From assembly GCA_964023275.1 (NCBI GenBank), contig OZ029917.1:21934488-21998487 (forward strand): a DNA stretch of 64,000 bases. The letters run 5' to 3'. The notes beneath the pieces are model-generated. The model did not search any database. It saw only the letters and a program-made list of their open reading frames with translations, and had not been told where the DNA came from. The translations under genes were made by a program, and so were the position numbers. Below are positions 1 to 9,998 of this stretch, one piece after another. The DNA is from Norana najaformis (lineage: Eukaryota > Annelida > Clitellata > Crassiclitellata > Hormogastridae). Positions within the stretch are counted from its first letter, which is position 1. Each line of letters begins with the position of its first letter.

Positions 1-82
1 CTATTCTTCTTTTAATTTCCTTGTGGCATTTGACATCTTGCGTGACAACGCTCCACAGGTAGCAGAATTCTTTTACTTTTAC

Positions 83-203
83 AAGCCTATTGTTACGTCA
101 CTTCAATTATGAAACAAATCTGTTGTTAATTCGTTTGAATTATGAAACGGGTAGAAGCCTATTGTTACGTCACTTCAGTTGTGAAACAAATCTATTGTTA
201 TTA
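83..203. repeat. Two-copy direct repeat, 72-bp period
   Basis: A segment of about 49 bp beginning AAGCCTATTGTTACGTCACT occurs at 83-131 and again at 155-203 with a few substitutions. The copies are separated by a spacer that repeats part of the unit (GAATTATGAAAC). This looks like a small, old tandem duplication. No coding or mobile-element signal is visible. Confidence 0.75.
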
Positions 204-2134
204 TTATTTTGTATTATTATTAGTAGTAGTATCTTAAAATCCATACATTCCTGCTTCCTTCGAAAAAACACGTATGCCCTGTAATGATTTGTGTACGTTT
301 TGTGCTACATGGTTTGCTCCTCTTGCAAAACTTTCTGTGGGCCCATTCTAAAAGCTCACCAACTCTGCTCCGTTTGCAGTTTATGGGCAGACGTTTCAAT
401 ACTTGGAGCAGTACTTTTAAAATGTATATCCCGATTCCTTCTCTTCTTATCTTTTTCGCCATTGTAATTCAAAACACCATCCACCTAATATCCGTTGCCT
501 GTCTAACTGCCTGATCATTGCATCTGTGCTTGGAACCGAACCTGCGTTACCGATATTGTTTTTGATTGATTTAGCTCTTGTGTTTAAGTTTGTTCCCCCG
601 ACCTGGATATTTTGGGCGCTGTATACATCCGGAGATTGCGATTACGAAATATTGCCTGAAGTCGCTAAAGGGTCAAATCTAGAATTGATTTATTCTCGGA
701 GATTGCTTTATGTATGCTTTAGGGTTTTCGACTGAAAGGCATTTGATGACACGCCTGCGTAGGCTATAATATGTAATGGAAACAATAGGGCCATGGAAGG
801 ACGATTGATATCTCTGAACACCAACGACAACAAAATCCAATGTGGTGATAATAATCTAAATAACGGCAGAGTAACATCAGTCCTTCACATGTATTTGGAC
901 TGATGACAGACTTCCAGCAAATGATAGCAGAGGCTGATTTAGTAGACCCTATCTGCAGTTTTGGCGAACTAATAGTGCGGTCTACGGTAATAAGAAAAAC
1001 AATTAAGAAAACCCTCCGGCCAACAAGTTTGTGAGTGGAGTGTACGTCTGTTACGCTCCCTCTGAATCTACCACTGAATAAATAGCCCATATACAGCTAA
1101 GTGCGAATGACTGGCCTGAGGTTCATCGAGTGGCGCGCAGAACCCAGGCGATAAAAGGCGCTTCAACTTTTTATTTGCATCGAGAAGCGACCGCGAACTT
1201 GCCAGACGAGAACTACTGTTTCGAGATGGTTGGCGCGCTTGAGACGAAAAGTTCTGTCCTTTTGGCGCCTACCTGAGCATTTAAAACGTCCAATCGCAGT
1301 CTGTGAGTGAATGCATTCCTACATAAGCACCTGTCAACACATTTCACGACCTGCACCTGACTGTTACCGTCAACGCTAAGCCGCAGATTAGAAAACCTTA
1401 ACTGAGTCACTGCAGGTAGACGACGCCAACCTATTTAGGCAGATCCCGTAATACTTCGCTTTCCTCTCTCCGCTTGTCTCTTCTCTAATAGATGCGTATA
1501 CTTTGCAAATACTTCAGATGGGTTACTAGTGCAATTTTGTTTACACTCGTCGTTCCGTGTCCAATCTACTTCCCGGTCGATTCCAGTTACTGGCTGGCAT
1601 TTCAATTACACGAGACATCAGAAGAGTCAGAACTCCACCTGTTATCTGTGCCTGGTACCTGAACGACATCAACCTACCGACCGGTTCAAGTAATGCACGT
1701 ATGCGCAGCCAATCTCTAGGCTTCTACGAGATTACCAGTATACCTCTGATATATGTCAGCTTAAGGACTGAAGACACGCATCGCAGGGAGAAGCAACGGC
1801 CATCAATTTGAAGTGGACAAAAATTCGAGATGTTGTTAATACGCTGTACACGGAATGGCCCTCCTTTTTCTCCAGTGAGTAACAGCTAAAACTGGCTTAG
1901 CAGTCGTTTTCTTGAATCCTGCTGCTATATTAGTTCCACAGCCTTAGCCCCTAATCGTTTCAGTCCACCAGAGGTCGGTCCTTCAGCCGTTGCTCTTATA
2001 CGTCAACTTTGGCACCAAACGAGCAACGAGAAGACTCTACATCCATGTCCGTTCATGCGCGTGCATTCAGGTGCTTACGGCCACTGTTACCAGATTGGGT
2101 TCAGATCACATGGCTTCTGCTTGTAGCCAATGGT
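204..2134. other. AT-rich DNA, no recognisable gene
   Basis: Only short open frames with no recognisable protein similarity on either strand. If the netrin transcript runs leftward as its exon implies, the part nearest 2,313 would include its 3' untranslated region. I found no convincing AATAAA on the minus strand within the first few hundred bases after the stop codon, so the transcript end is not placed. Confidence 0.5.
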
Positions 2135-2200
2135 CACAGCCTGTGCCTATAGCTAGTGTCCAGCGCCCACAGCCTGTGCCTATAGCTAGTGTCCAGCGCC
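2135..2200. repeat. 33-bp tandem repeat, two perfect copies
   Basis: The 33-bp unit starting CACAGCCTGTGCCTATAGCT occurs at 2,135-2,167 and 2,168-2,200, followed by a partial third start (CAC). Its length is a multiple of three, so it keeps a short plus-strand frame open, but nothing else supports coding. It lies just downstream of the netrin stop codon on the minus strand, so it may sit in that gene's 3' UTR. Confidence 0.85.
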
Positions 2201-2313
2201 CACTGCCAGGGCCATAGTTCACAGTCTGCATCCACGGTAAGTATGCCCGGTCATTCTCCTTGCGGTCAGCGTCAACGGCAGCAAGTCCTGCGGGCAAGGA
2301 GCACTGCTGGCTG

Positions 2314-2639
2314 CTAGCATTTTCCGCGCTGCTGATCTCGGACGAATTTCTTGATTCGCTTAGCCACCTCGGCGTCCCAGGCCAGGACAAACGTCGTTCG
2401 GTCGATGACGAGGTTGCCCTGGACGGCCGTCGACTGTCGCCCCGTCTGCCCGGCGATCAGGTAGGTCTTGTTAAGGGCGACCTTGGGACAGCTGCAGGCG
2501 GCGTCGGCCACCGGAGCCCAGATGAAGTCGTTCCGTCGGCGTATCTTCCCAGCCGGATGCTTGTAGCTGTTGACGATGTGAATTGTGAATCGAATCCACT
2601 CCCCAAAAGGCTCTCGCGATAAGATCTTCCCCTGAATAG
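2314..2639 (-). CDS. Netrin, last coding exon (NTR/C345C domain)
   Basis: Minus-strand terminal exon of a netrin, a secreted laminin-related axon-guidance ligand for DCC/neogenin and UNC5 receptors. It encodes 107 residues after a split Ala codon and ends at TAG (2,314-2,316). The order matches the netrin C-terminal NTR module: a strand like AVQ-x-IL-x-WW-KFTV (here AIQGKIL...EWIRFTIHIV), then SYK, an Arg-rich turn (KIRRRNDFIW), the CSCP motif (residues 48-51), NKTYLIAG with a potential N-glycosylation site, and a basic end (AKRIKKFVRDQQRGKC). The exon start is set by the minus-strand acceptor CGAACAG at 2,641-2,640, a phase-1 intron, which coincides with where the similarity begins. The laminin and EGF-like exons should lie to the right on this strand, but none was recognised before the array. 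The domain match is seen directly; the paralogue is not determined. Confidence 0.9.
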
Positions 2640-3948
2640 CTGTTCGCAACCAACAAATACATATCACGTTTAGACAGGCAAAATAAAACTTAGGTAACTT
2701 GTATAAGCAGAAATTCAACAAGGAATATCACCCAGAGAAGAAAAGGTAATCAAGAACTCAGATATCTTAGATAAAACAAAAATTTAACACGGAACAACAT
2801 CCCAATATGAAAAGACGATCAGGTGACTTAAATAACTTACATAATACAGAAATTTATCACAAATGAACAGTCGGAACATAAACGGGCATCTAATGGGTTT
2901 TTAAATTTTATAACGTTTCAATGCAGCATTTTCCTGTCTTCAGGGTAGTAATTTTTGGGATGAGAACAATTAAGCCCTTTAACGATAGCCGTAACATATA
3001 TTAAAGTACAGGGCAGGAAACGATAATAATTTGCAGAATATTAGAAATTTGAATCCAAGTCTGTTACTTGCATACAGCGTGTGACTTGTGGTTGGCAGAA
3101 GTGGGGAACACTTGGGCAGTATATAAATGAATAGTGAAAAGGCATCTGAGTCGCGGATAATCTGAACCAGTGACGAAACGTTTCCCCTACTTTCCCACTA
3201 CTAATCGCACCATGCATGTGCTCATGTGTAGCATGTGCTCATGTGTAGCATATGTTCATGTGTAGCATGTGCTCATGTGTAGCAGGTGCGGTGCTTTTTT
3301 ATATATATAGAGTATGCAGCAGAAGCATATCATCGCACACCTTAAAGGTCAACCTACCGTATTCTGTTGTGCAGAATGTTTTTCTGTTTAAGGCTTCTAG
3401 GTTTTGACACTCGGTGCACGCGCCTGCAAGATAGCAGACAATTTATCTTAACTTTATTAAACCCATTGACATTCTAAAAAGAATAGGTAAGTCCTAATAA
3501 ATTATGCCAAATATTATACAGACTTATAAATACGGGAACAGTTAATTTCGCAGACGGTCGCTCGACCGTAACCTTAAAAGGACACACAGACGGAAGAATC
3601 GAGCAGAGATGCAACAATCCAACCTCATCTGGAAAACTTCTATAGCGCCACTGTATTTACGCGCAGGACAGCAGAATTTATGCAAGCCAAAATCCAGTGT
3701 CAGTTAGGTTGAAAACCTGAAGACCAACCCATGAAAAAGGAAACAACCAGGCAGTCCTGAGTCTGAAATAGGGACAGAAAGGGACAATAGGAATAGAGAA
3801 ACATAGATGCAGACAACAAATGAGCTACGTAAATAGACGGAACTATCACTATGTGTGGAAGTCATACAAGGAGACAGAGATCATAGTTGTAACAAATGAA
3901 AGCCAAGTCGCGAGGAATCAGCAATTTCAGGTAGATACAGGACGATAA
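2640..3948. other. Probable netrin intron or flank, no gene seen
   Basis: AT-rich sequence upstream of the netrin acceptor on the minus strand, presumably the intron before the last exon. A pyrimidine-rich run (GTTTTATTTTGCCTGTCT on the minus strand) precedes the acceptor at a plausible distance. Apart from the 17-bp minisatellite, I see only short frames without family similarity. Confidence 0.5.
3215..3282. repeat. 17-bp minisatellite, four copies
   Basis: Four consecutive 17-bp units CATGTGCTCATGTGTAG at 3,215, 3,232, 3,249 and 3,266; the third has two substitutions (CATATGTTC). A partial fifth copy follows as CAGGTGC. Confidence 0.9.
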
Positions 3949-4197
3949 TTTGATAGATGATGATGATAATGATGATGATGATGAGTTCTCTGCCCGAAGG
4001 CAGGTTCGTTGGCTTTATGCCACCCGGGGATGAGATGAGTGAGGTGGTTTCCCGTTGCCTTCCTCACAGACAATTTTGGGTGAGCAACTTTTCCAAGGTC
4101 CCTAGGCAGTGGCTTGAGGCAGATTCGAACCTGCGACCCTCCGGTTACGAGTCACCGACCATACCACTAAACCACCGCGTCGCACTGTTTGATAGAT
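3949..4197 (-). mobile_element. tRNA-derived SINE with 10-bp target-site duplication
   Basis: A 229-bp insertion (3,959-4,187) flanked by perfect direct repeats TTTGATAGAT at 3,949-3,958 and 4,188-4,197. Read on the minus strand it begins with a tRNA-like head: an A-box-like TGGTTTAGTGG and a B box GGTTCGAATCT, spaced as in a pol III type 2 promoter. Next comes a non-tRNA body containing GGAAGGCAACGGGAAACC, and then a (CAT/ATC)n tail at the 3' end. Head, body, simple-repeat tail and target-site duplication together define a SINE moved by a partner LINE. The identical duplications suggest a fairly young insertion. The family was not identified. A short plus-strand open frame across it is a shadow. 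Confidence 0.9.
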
Positions 4198-4996
4198 AAG
4201 AACAAAGGAAAGAAGAAAAGTCTCTTAAGCTAACTCCAAGAGGCGGCCATGGGTCAGAAGCATTTTCCTTAACCCTGCATATAAGGGTGTGTGTCAGTCC
4301 TTTCTTTTGCAACCTCATCGTCCCACCGACAAAGTAGGGTCAAATTGCTCACTTTGTTGTCGATTTGCTGGCAGGCGCACGTGGAGAAGAAATTCGAAAA
4401 CATTTTGCTACCCCGACCTTTCGTTTAACAGTCTAGAAAGCTAGCTACTAGACTATAACGCACCCAAAACGAGTGATAGTTGGTTAATAATTAAATATTA
4501 ACGTGTCAGACTTCAAACTTGAATCAGGAGCAGAGTGATGAATTAAATGATGAGTACACCTCTTTGCTACCACCCTTGCATGTTCCAGCTGGGCCATTGG
4601 CCAAGATCGCAGTTCCATCGGGATCCGATCTCTACTTATTACTCACAGGTTGCGTTCCAACCTCCGCTTCCTTCTTTCGCCCTTTCTATGAGTATATCGT
4701 TAGACTTCAAAGGTAAGAAACGCTTGACTAACTCGATTGTGTCGTGATAAATCCGGCCATCGATGAGTTGCCACCAGATCCCCCGCCTCTGCTGTTCAAC
4801 TCTACACAAACAGGCAACGTACAGACTTTATTCACCGAAAAGCCTGTGTTGCGCTTGTAGAAAGAAGTATACCGCACTAGGTCCACATTTTGCGAAACTG
4901 ATGAAAACGATTTATAGACATGATGACGAAAAGCTTTTTGCTGCTTCAGTTGTGGCAATTTTATTGAAATATTCGGATAATACTGTTCTCTCATAC
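4198..4996. other. Unassigned AT-rich DNA
   Basis: No protein family, RNA gene or clear repeat is recognisable. Two overlapping plus-strand frames of about 65 codons near 4,519-4,747 show no domain or composition signal. Confidence 0.5.
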
Positions 4997-5085
4997 TGTT
5001 GTTAAGGTTACGCCACCGTGCCCCTTAATTTTGTTCAGGGACCCCATGTTTAGTCGGGCAACCGTTTTTTTAATTTAATTGCTCT

Positions 5086-5449
5086 ATATGTCCTATGTCC
5101 CATGTACTTTGTCCTATGTCCTATATGTCCTATGTCCCATGTACTTTGTCCTATATGTCCTATGTCCTATGTACTATGTCCTATATGTCCTATGTCCCAT
5201 GTACTTTGTCTTATATGTCCTATGTCCCATGTACTTTGTCTTATGTCATATGTCCTGTGTCCTATGTACTATGTCCTATATGTCCTATGTCCCATGTACT
5301 TTGTCCTACATGTCCTATGTCCTATGTTCCATGTACTTTGTCCTATATGTTCTATGTCATATGTCCCATGTCCTATGTACTATGTACTATATGTCCTATG
5401 TCCCATGTCCTATGTCCCATGTCCTACGTCCTATGTCCTATGTCCCATG
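5086..5449. repeat. Heptamer minisatellite (ATGTCCT/ATGTCCC/ATGTACT)
   Basis: About 50 copies of a 7-bp unit ATGTCCT with variants ATGTCCC, ATGTACT and TTGTCCT, interrupted by 2-bp AT insertions. Four heptamers plus AT often form a 30-bp second-level repeat. It ends eight bases before the TATA box at 5,457. It keeps three plus-strand frames open for about 120 codons, which are artefacts. Confidence 0.9.
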
Positions 5450-5456
5450 ACTCGGG

Positions 5457-5464
5457 TATATAAG
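5457..5464 (+). promoter_or_regulatory. TATA box of the LTR-like segment
   Basis: TATATAAG follows the minisatellite directly and lies 240 bp before an AATAAA. The spacing suggests transcription starting near 5,485-5,495 and a transcript of about 230-250 nt before polyadenylation if read-through fails. Confidence 0.5.
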
Positions 5465-5703
5465 GCGTAGTTAAGCAGCTGTAGGACACAGACACACTTG
5501 CAGACACACTCGCGGAGAGTTGCGGACACTGGCGGACGAGTTGTACGGACAGAAAGAGTTAGTTCGTCGTAGTCCGCGGAGGACACACCCGAAGAATTCG
5601 TAGGCGGCCTTGGGCCTAGTAGTTCTTAGAATAGCGGCGCTAAAGAAGTTGTATCGGACTGTTTGACGAACTGAAACACTTTTCGTCTGCGATTGTTGTT
5701 CGT

Positions 5704-5709
5704 AATAAA
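5704..5709 (+). terminator. Polyadenylation signal AATAAA
   Basis: Canonical hexamer in the LTR-like block, followed about 20 bp later by a T/G-rich tract (CTCTTCGTGTTCTG), as expected of a cleavage and downstream element region. Confidence 0.45.
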
Positions 5710-5776
5710 GTTTTATACGTTGACTCTTCGTGTTCTGACTTCCTCACCGAAGACCTCGGGAGGTCTACCCACAACA

Positions 5777-5964
5777 CAGCGGACAGGAGGCCACAACTTG
5801 CCAGGAGGGAAAAGAACACCCCAGAAAAACGTCACACTATGATCATTTGTTTATTTGATCATAATACTGTCACAGTGAGCAACTTTGACAGAATCATGAC
5901 AGGGACGACTATTTTATGGATATACAGCGGTATACATCAAAAACGTCCCCGACTTGCCAATAGG
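5777..5964. other. Sequence following the LTR-like block
   Basis: No open frame or family is recognised. If the block above is a 5' LTR, the retroelement interior should begin here, but no gag, protease or reverse-transcriptase similarity is visible. Confidence 0.4.
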
Positions 5965-6180
5965 TGTATTATAATCATACTACAGGCATACTATACATAT
6001 ACTATAGACATGCTATAGGTATACTATACCAATATACTATAGGCATAATATAGGTACACTATAAGAATATTATGAATATTCTATAGGCATACTGTACGTA
6101 TGCTACAGGCATACTATAAATATACTATTGGCATACTATAGGTGTACCATAGGCTTACTATATAGGCAAACTATAGGAAA
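5965..6180. repeat. AT-rich minisatellite, ~11-bp GGCATACTATA unit
   Basis: Degenerate tandem repetition of a unit close to GGCATACTATA (also GGTATACTATA and GGCATACTGTA), with frequent small indels. It is almost wholly A, T and TATA steps with periodic GG. Confidence 0.8.
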
Positions 6181-7344
6181 CCATTTGAAGTGACGTCGGC
6201 TTGTCACAGCGCAGTTTGGTGTGTATGATCAGAGGAAAGAAAATGTATGCATTATCTTCCGTTTAGTTTTAAACTCGTAATTTATCTGTTTCGCCGGATG
6301 CTTACTGCTAAACATCGACAGTTGTTATAATTATACAAGTCCAAGACAGGAGTTCAGAAGCAGGTCTCTAGGATTGACTGTGAACCTAACGCTGTATAAC
6401 ACTGGCCAACAGAAAAATTTTTTTTTCTTGTTGCCTTCGGTTTTAGACCTGTTCTTGGGGTAATTTTGGGCGCTAAACAGACGTCATTTGATTGAGGTTA
6501 GATTGGCCATGCACGAAACACAAAGGTTTATACTATTGGATGTGGACTTGTATCTCTCAAGTATTTTAAAATACTATCCAAATTCCTGGATATACATCAG
6601 TATAGGCTAATCCCATGGGCAGCGCTTAAGAGAAAGCGCCTATAGATATTTTACACCTTTCAAGACATCAGCTCCCATATCACCCTGATGCAGTAGGATA
6701 CACTGTTAGGTTTACTTTCAAAAGAATTGACATAAAGCATTCTATACTCGCGGTGTTTCAGTGCTTGAAAATACATATATCCTACAACATCTATATATAA
6801 TATTATATAATACATAGACTAATATAATATATTCTATGTTATTTACGACTAGCCTACAATCTGTAAACTTGTTTCTAACAATTTTGTCCAGTGGCAAAGA
6901 GTCTAATGATTCAAACATTCCAGCACTTTCTCATGTCTTGCAGAATCAATCTTCCTCTGAAAGATGATACAGATCATGAACTACACATGAAAGGTTCCAC
7001 CTGGACCGTTATTTTAATAGTGAAGGCTGCTCGATCTTTGAGTGATGTAAAACTATAGCCTTTCACCGCTGCTTCTCGGCTTCGGCGATTGTTTGAAATT
7101 GCCGTAATAGCTTTAGAATATGTGGCCAATATGTTGTCCGGTTGCCAATGACGGTGGCATATCCAATTTCATGCCACCTGTGAGAGTTTCTACATGTAAT
7201 CACGTGACTCTCGATGACGTGACACTTTCGACAATCGGCCGGTGATTTTTTTTCGTAATAATGTAATAAATACATTTAGAATCTCGATTAATGTTATAAA
7301 TATGTATGGATTACAATTGGCCACGATCGAGGATTACTTTTTCG
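6181..7344. other. AT-rich DNA, nothing recognised
   Basis: No gene, RNA or repeat family recognised. The minus-strand frame at 7,063-7,275 contains several Cys and His residues, but their spacing does not fit a laminin-type EGF repeat, so I do not assign it to the netrin gene. Confidence 0.45.
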
Positions 7345-7745
7345 AAATGCTGAAGAAGAAGAAGAAGAAGAAGAAGAAGAAGAAGAAGAAGAAGAAGAAG
7401 AAGAAGAAGAAAAAGAAGAAGAAGAAGAAGAAGAAGAAGAAGAAGAAGAAAATGAAAGAAACTATTGAGATGACAATGCATGAGTTGAATGACGTCCGAC
7501 TAAAGATAAATGCCTATAATGAGAAAATTGCCCGGCTGTATAACTAGAACAGCCAGCTAATAACACTTTTAGACCAACTGGAGAACTAGTCAAAGGCCGA
7601 TAATCTGGTAATTCACGGGCTTCCAGAAATGTCTACCGCGGAATAGATTTCCGGTCAGGGACTTGGTGACGGCGAATCGTCGAAAGAAACAGCTCTCGAA
7701 TTTGAACATTAAAATTGATAATGATAGTATAATTCGGGTATCTTC
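7345..7745 (+). pseudogene. LINE ORF1-like coiled-coil pseudogene
   Basis: After a poly-GAA tract (poly-Lys frame), the same frame reads a charged helical stretch and then the signature NSQL...LDQLEN-stop-SKADNLVIHGLPE. This closely resembles the conserved end of the coiled coil and start of the RRM in L1-type ORF1 proteins (LDDLENRSRRDNLVIHGLPE style). In-frame stop codons at the positions after YN, LEN and TAE show it is dead. ORF1 of this type is an RNA-binding chaperone of the retrotransposon RNP. It is followed almost at once by an ORF2 C-terminal relic, so most of ORF1's end and ORF2's start were lost. Confidence 0.65.
7352..7451. repeat. (GAA)n trinucleotide repeat, ~33 copies
   Basis: Nearly pure GAA/AAG run of about 100 bp with one A-rich interruption near 7,411. 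It is a homopurine strand able to form triplex DNA. It lies in the coiled-coil part of the dead LINE ORF1, suggesting expansion of a Lys/Glu-rich codon run. Confidence 0.95.
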
Positions 7746-8095
7746 CACGAAATTTTTAATAGCAGGCCTATACATTTTGACGAAAATTTAACATGGAATG
7801 AGCTCATAAATGTTATATCTAAAAATTATAAAAAATACTGGCATAAGTTCTCGTATTCGTCATGTTCTATCTCGAAATATACTTTGATTTTATATTACTC
7901 ATTAATTAATCCATATATCTCGTACTCGAATATTGCATGGGCTCCTGCTTATCCTACTCGCTTAACTATTCTTAAATTTCTGCAAAAGATCCGTAATATA
8001 TGTAGACCTAATCTACCCTTCAGACCTATGACTCAACCGTTATTTCGAAGGGACTTTGGCAATTTTGTATGTATACTATATTATAAGTAGCGATT
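7746..8095 (+). pseudogene. Non-LTR reverse transcriptase C-terminal fragment
   Basis: Frames pieced across small shifts read TKFL...HFDENLTWNE, then LYYSLINPYISYSNIAWA and a region like LQKIRNICR...TQPLFRR. This is the thumb and post-RT order of many animal LINE ORF2 proteins (LGVxxDENLTW...LYYSLIYPYLSYCNIVWG...LQKKAxR). The RT catalytic FADD box is not present. It is a 5'-truncated or internally deleted copy fused to the ORF1 relic at its left. The clade is not assigned. Confidence 0.75.
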
Positions 8096-8194
8096 AAGGC
8101 AGTGAAGTACACAGTCAAGCGAGTAAGGAAAGTGACACAAAGTTTAACTTTCTTGTCGAAGATAGTTGAGAAAGTGTCGATCGATGCAGCCTAC

Positions 8195-9550
8195 ATGTTA
8201 TCTTGAGGCAAACTTCCTTCTACCTAAACAGCAATCAGGCTTCAGAAAATTTCATTCGAGTGAGCCTGCATCTGGCTGATATTTTGGGGGCTGGTGACCT
8301 AGGACATGTAGCCCTCCTCGTCCTTTTCAGTGCCGTTTACCACAGCATTCTTTTAGGGCACCTTGAAAGGTCGTTTGGTGTTGTGGGTGGTCTTCTTTCG
8401 GGGTTGGGGGCCTCTCTCGAGGTTGCGTTTATTCCTCTCTAGGCGTACTTAGGCAGTGCTTTTGGTTCCATACAGTTTGACTGGTCTCACTTGTTCTACC
8501 ACAGGACACCATCTAAGGGCTATACTCCATGTTCTCTGCACCGCTGAGTTAAGCCAGGTCCTTTCTTCGTTGGGATCTACGGCTCATCAGACCATACTCA
8601 GGCACACGTACATGGTCCAGCTGTACAGGCTATATCCTTAGTCGAGAAAATGCTTCAGACATCGGAGCATCCCTGCTCCTGGATGTTGTCCAGCCTCCTC
8701 CAGCTGAACCCCGGGAAAATTCAGTTAATCTGATTTGATGTAAGTAAGACATTTGTTAACACGTCATATGTCCATCGGCTGAGCGAGGAATCGTAGGTGG
8801 CCACCGGGCAGATCTGTAAAATCGATCTGCCTAATTTGCAGCATCGCTTCCCTGGGCTTGATTTTGGACCAGAAATTGATCTTCCAGGAACTTGCTGGAA
8901 GAACATGTCAAGCGTGCTTTTATCACCTGTGCCGGATTCGCACAATACGCCGTTCGCTTGAAACTCAGCCGCCACAACCCTGATGCACGCAGCCTTACCA
9001 CCAGGATCGATTATGGCGATGCTATTTATCCAGGGCTAACTCTTTCCCGTATTAACGAACCGCAGTATACAGTATCTTGAACGCTGCCGCCCGGATCATT
9101 GTAAGTACACCTAGGTTTTGGCATATATCCAGCTTCATGCGGAAGGAATTGCGCTGGTTGCCGATGCAAAAACTCAAAGTTTAATATCTTATTGCTTATG
9201 CCTAATTGCCTTGCAGCCTGTGCTCTATCTTATCTCCGGGAGTTATGTGTCTCCGTCTCGTACATTCCCGGCAGTTGATCCCTTCGCTGTGCTTCACAGG
9301 ATGACCTGGTTGTTTCTCTGGCCAGAACTTCAATGGTGCAGCATAGAAGCTTCGTTGTGGCTGGTCCAACTTTCTGGTATAGGTTGCCTAGCACCTGATG
9401 ATATGAGCTCCTTGGGCTTTCTTTGCCTCTGTTCCGTAAAGCCTTTAAAACTGTTTTTTTTCTGTCCTGGTTTCTGTTCTTAGATCGGAAGTGACTTTCA
9501 TGAATCTCTCTTGAAGAGGCACTATATGAATCTTTCATTACAATTACGCA
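8195..9550 (+). pseudogene. Degenerate CR1/L2-type LINE ORF2 relic
   Basis: Several frames together follow a CR1/L2-like ORF2. LLPKQQSGFRKFHSSE (8,210 on) matches the entry motif before the RT palm. DLGHVALLVLFSAVYHSILL...LERSFGV matches the DLSAAFDTVDH box with the Asp residues lost. LQLNPGKIQLI (about 8,700) matches the N-P-x-K-T motif. LERCRPDHC and RSFVVAGPTFWYRLPST (about 9,345-9,390), followed by LFRKAFKTVFF, match the C-terminal end. Many stops and shifts intervene, and the YADD catalytic box is not readable. ORF2 of such elements supplies endonuclease and reverse transcriptase; this copy cannot. Confidence 0.8.
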
Positions 9551-9998
9551 AGAGGTATGTTGAACATCAAATATGTTACATCTAGTCCAAAGACATTACA
9601 GACCGGTTGGTGGCATGAATTGATTGGGATTTGAAGGAACTGTGAAGTTTAGGAATTTAGAGGGATGAAGGAAGATGCCAAACAAAAGGTCTGCTATCTC
9701 CTAGTTCTTTCATCAAGCATCGTCTGTTGTCGTTCCTCGTACTTGAGGAACGTGCTGCTGAAACTCTGAACATGTCATCATCCTTTAACTCTAGTAGGGA
9801 AACTTTTGGTAGAGCTCTGCGTGTGTGCTCGAGCTTGCAACTCGTGAATCTTCCAGTTATCTGAGCAATGTTTACTAACGGATGAATGTTCTCTTCTTAG
9901 CGATATTTAACATCGTTAAGGTTAGCGCAAAAAGCGCCTCTGATTAGTTTCTCTGAAGCGGCGCTATACAAATTTCTTTTCACAATTACAGTAAGATC
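9507..9998 (+). repeat. Repeated LINE 3'-end-like motif
   Basis: A segment around 9,507-9,555 (GGCACTATATGAATC then CATTACAATTAC) is repeated in altered form at 9,950-9,996 (GGCGCTATACAAATT then CTTTTCACAATTAC). The first copy sits at the end of the CR1/L2-like relic, so the pair probably marks two LINE 3' ends, with an unrecognised stretch between. Confidence 0.45.

Larger units (their letters stand above)
4997..5776 (+). mobile_element. LTR-like segment of an LTR retrotransposon
   Basis: The segment can be bounded by TGTTGT (4,997) and ACAACA (5,776), a TG...CA pair with short inverted ends. Inside are a TATA box (TATATAAG, 5,457-5,464), a poly(A) signal AATAAA (5,704-5,709) 247 bp downstream followed by a GT-containing tract, and an upstream block made of a heptamer minisatellite. 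This U3-R-U5-like order is what an LTR shows. Downstream GCGGACAGGAGG could be a decayed primer-binding site. No gag or pol follows and no matching target-site duplication was found, so it is a truncated remnant or the ends are misplaced. An alternative is a short independent promoter plus poly(A) site. Confidence 0.45.

Noticed and set aside
2260..2622. Plus-strand 120-codon frame
   Set aside because: It is the complement of the netrin NTR exon; only the minus strand shows family similarity and correct splice and stop signals.
4110..4187. Functional tRNA gene on the minus strand
   Set aside because: A and B boxes are present, but the sequence continues into a SINE body and tail with target duplications, and the 3' acceptor stem does not pair cleanly with the 5' end.
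5079..5470. Three overlapping frames rich in Met, Ser, Tyr, Val, Cys and Pro
   Set aside because: Translations of a heptamer minisatellite, open in all three plus frames; no gene evidence.
7063..7275. Upstream netrin EGF-like exon
   Set aside because: Cys spacing does not match laminin EGF repeats and no convincing acceptor/donor pair frames it.
7242..7547. Poly-lysine protein
   Set aside because: The frame is a GAA microsatellite followed by a dead LINE ORF1; later in-frame stops and retroelement similarity explain it.
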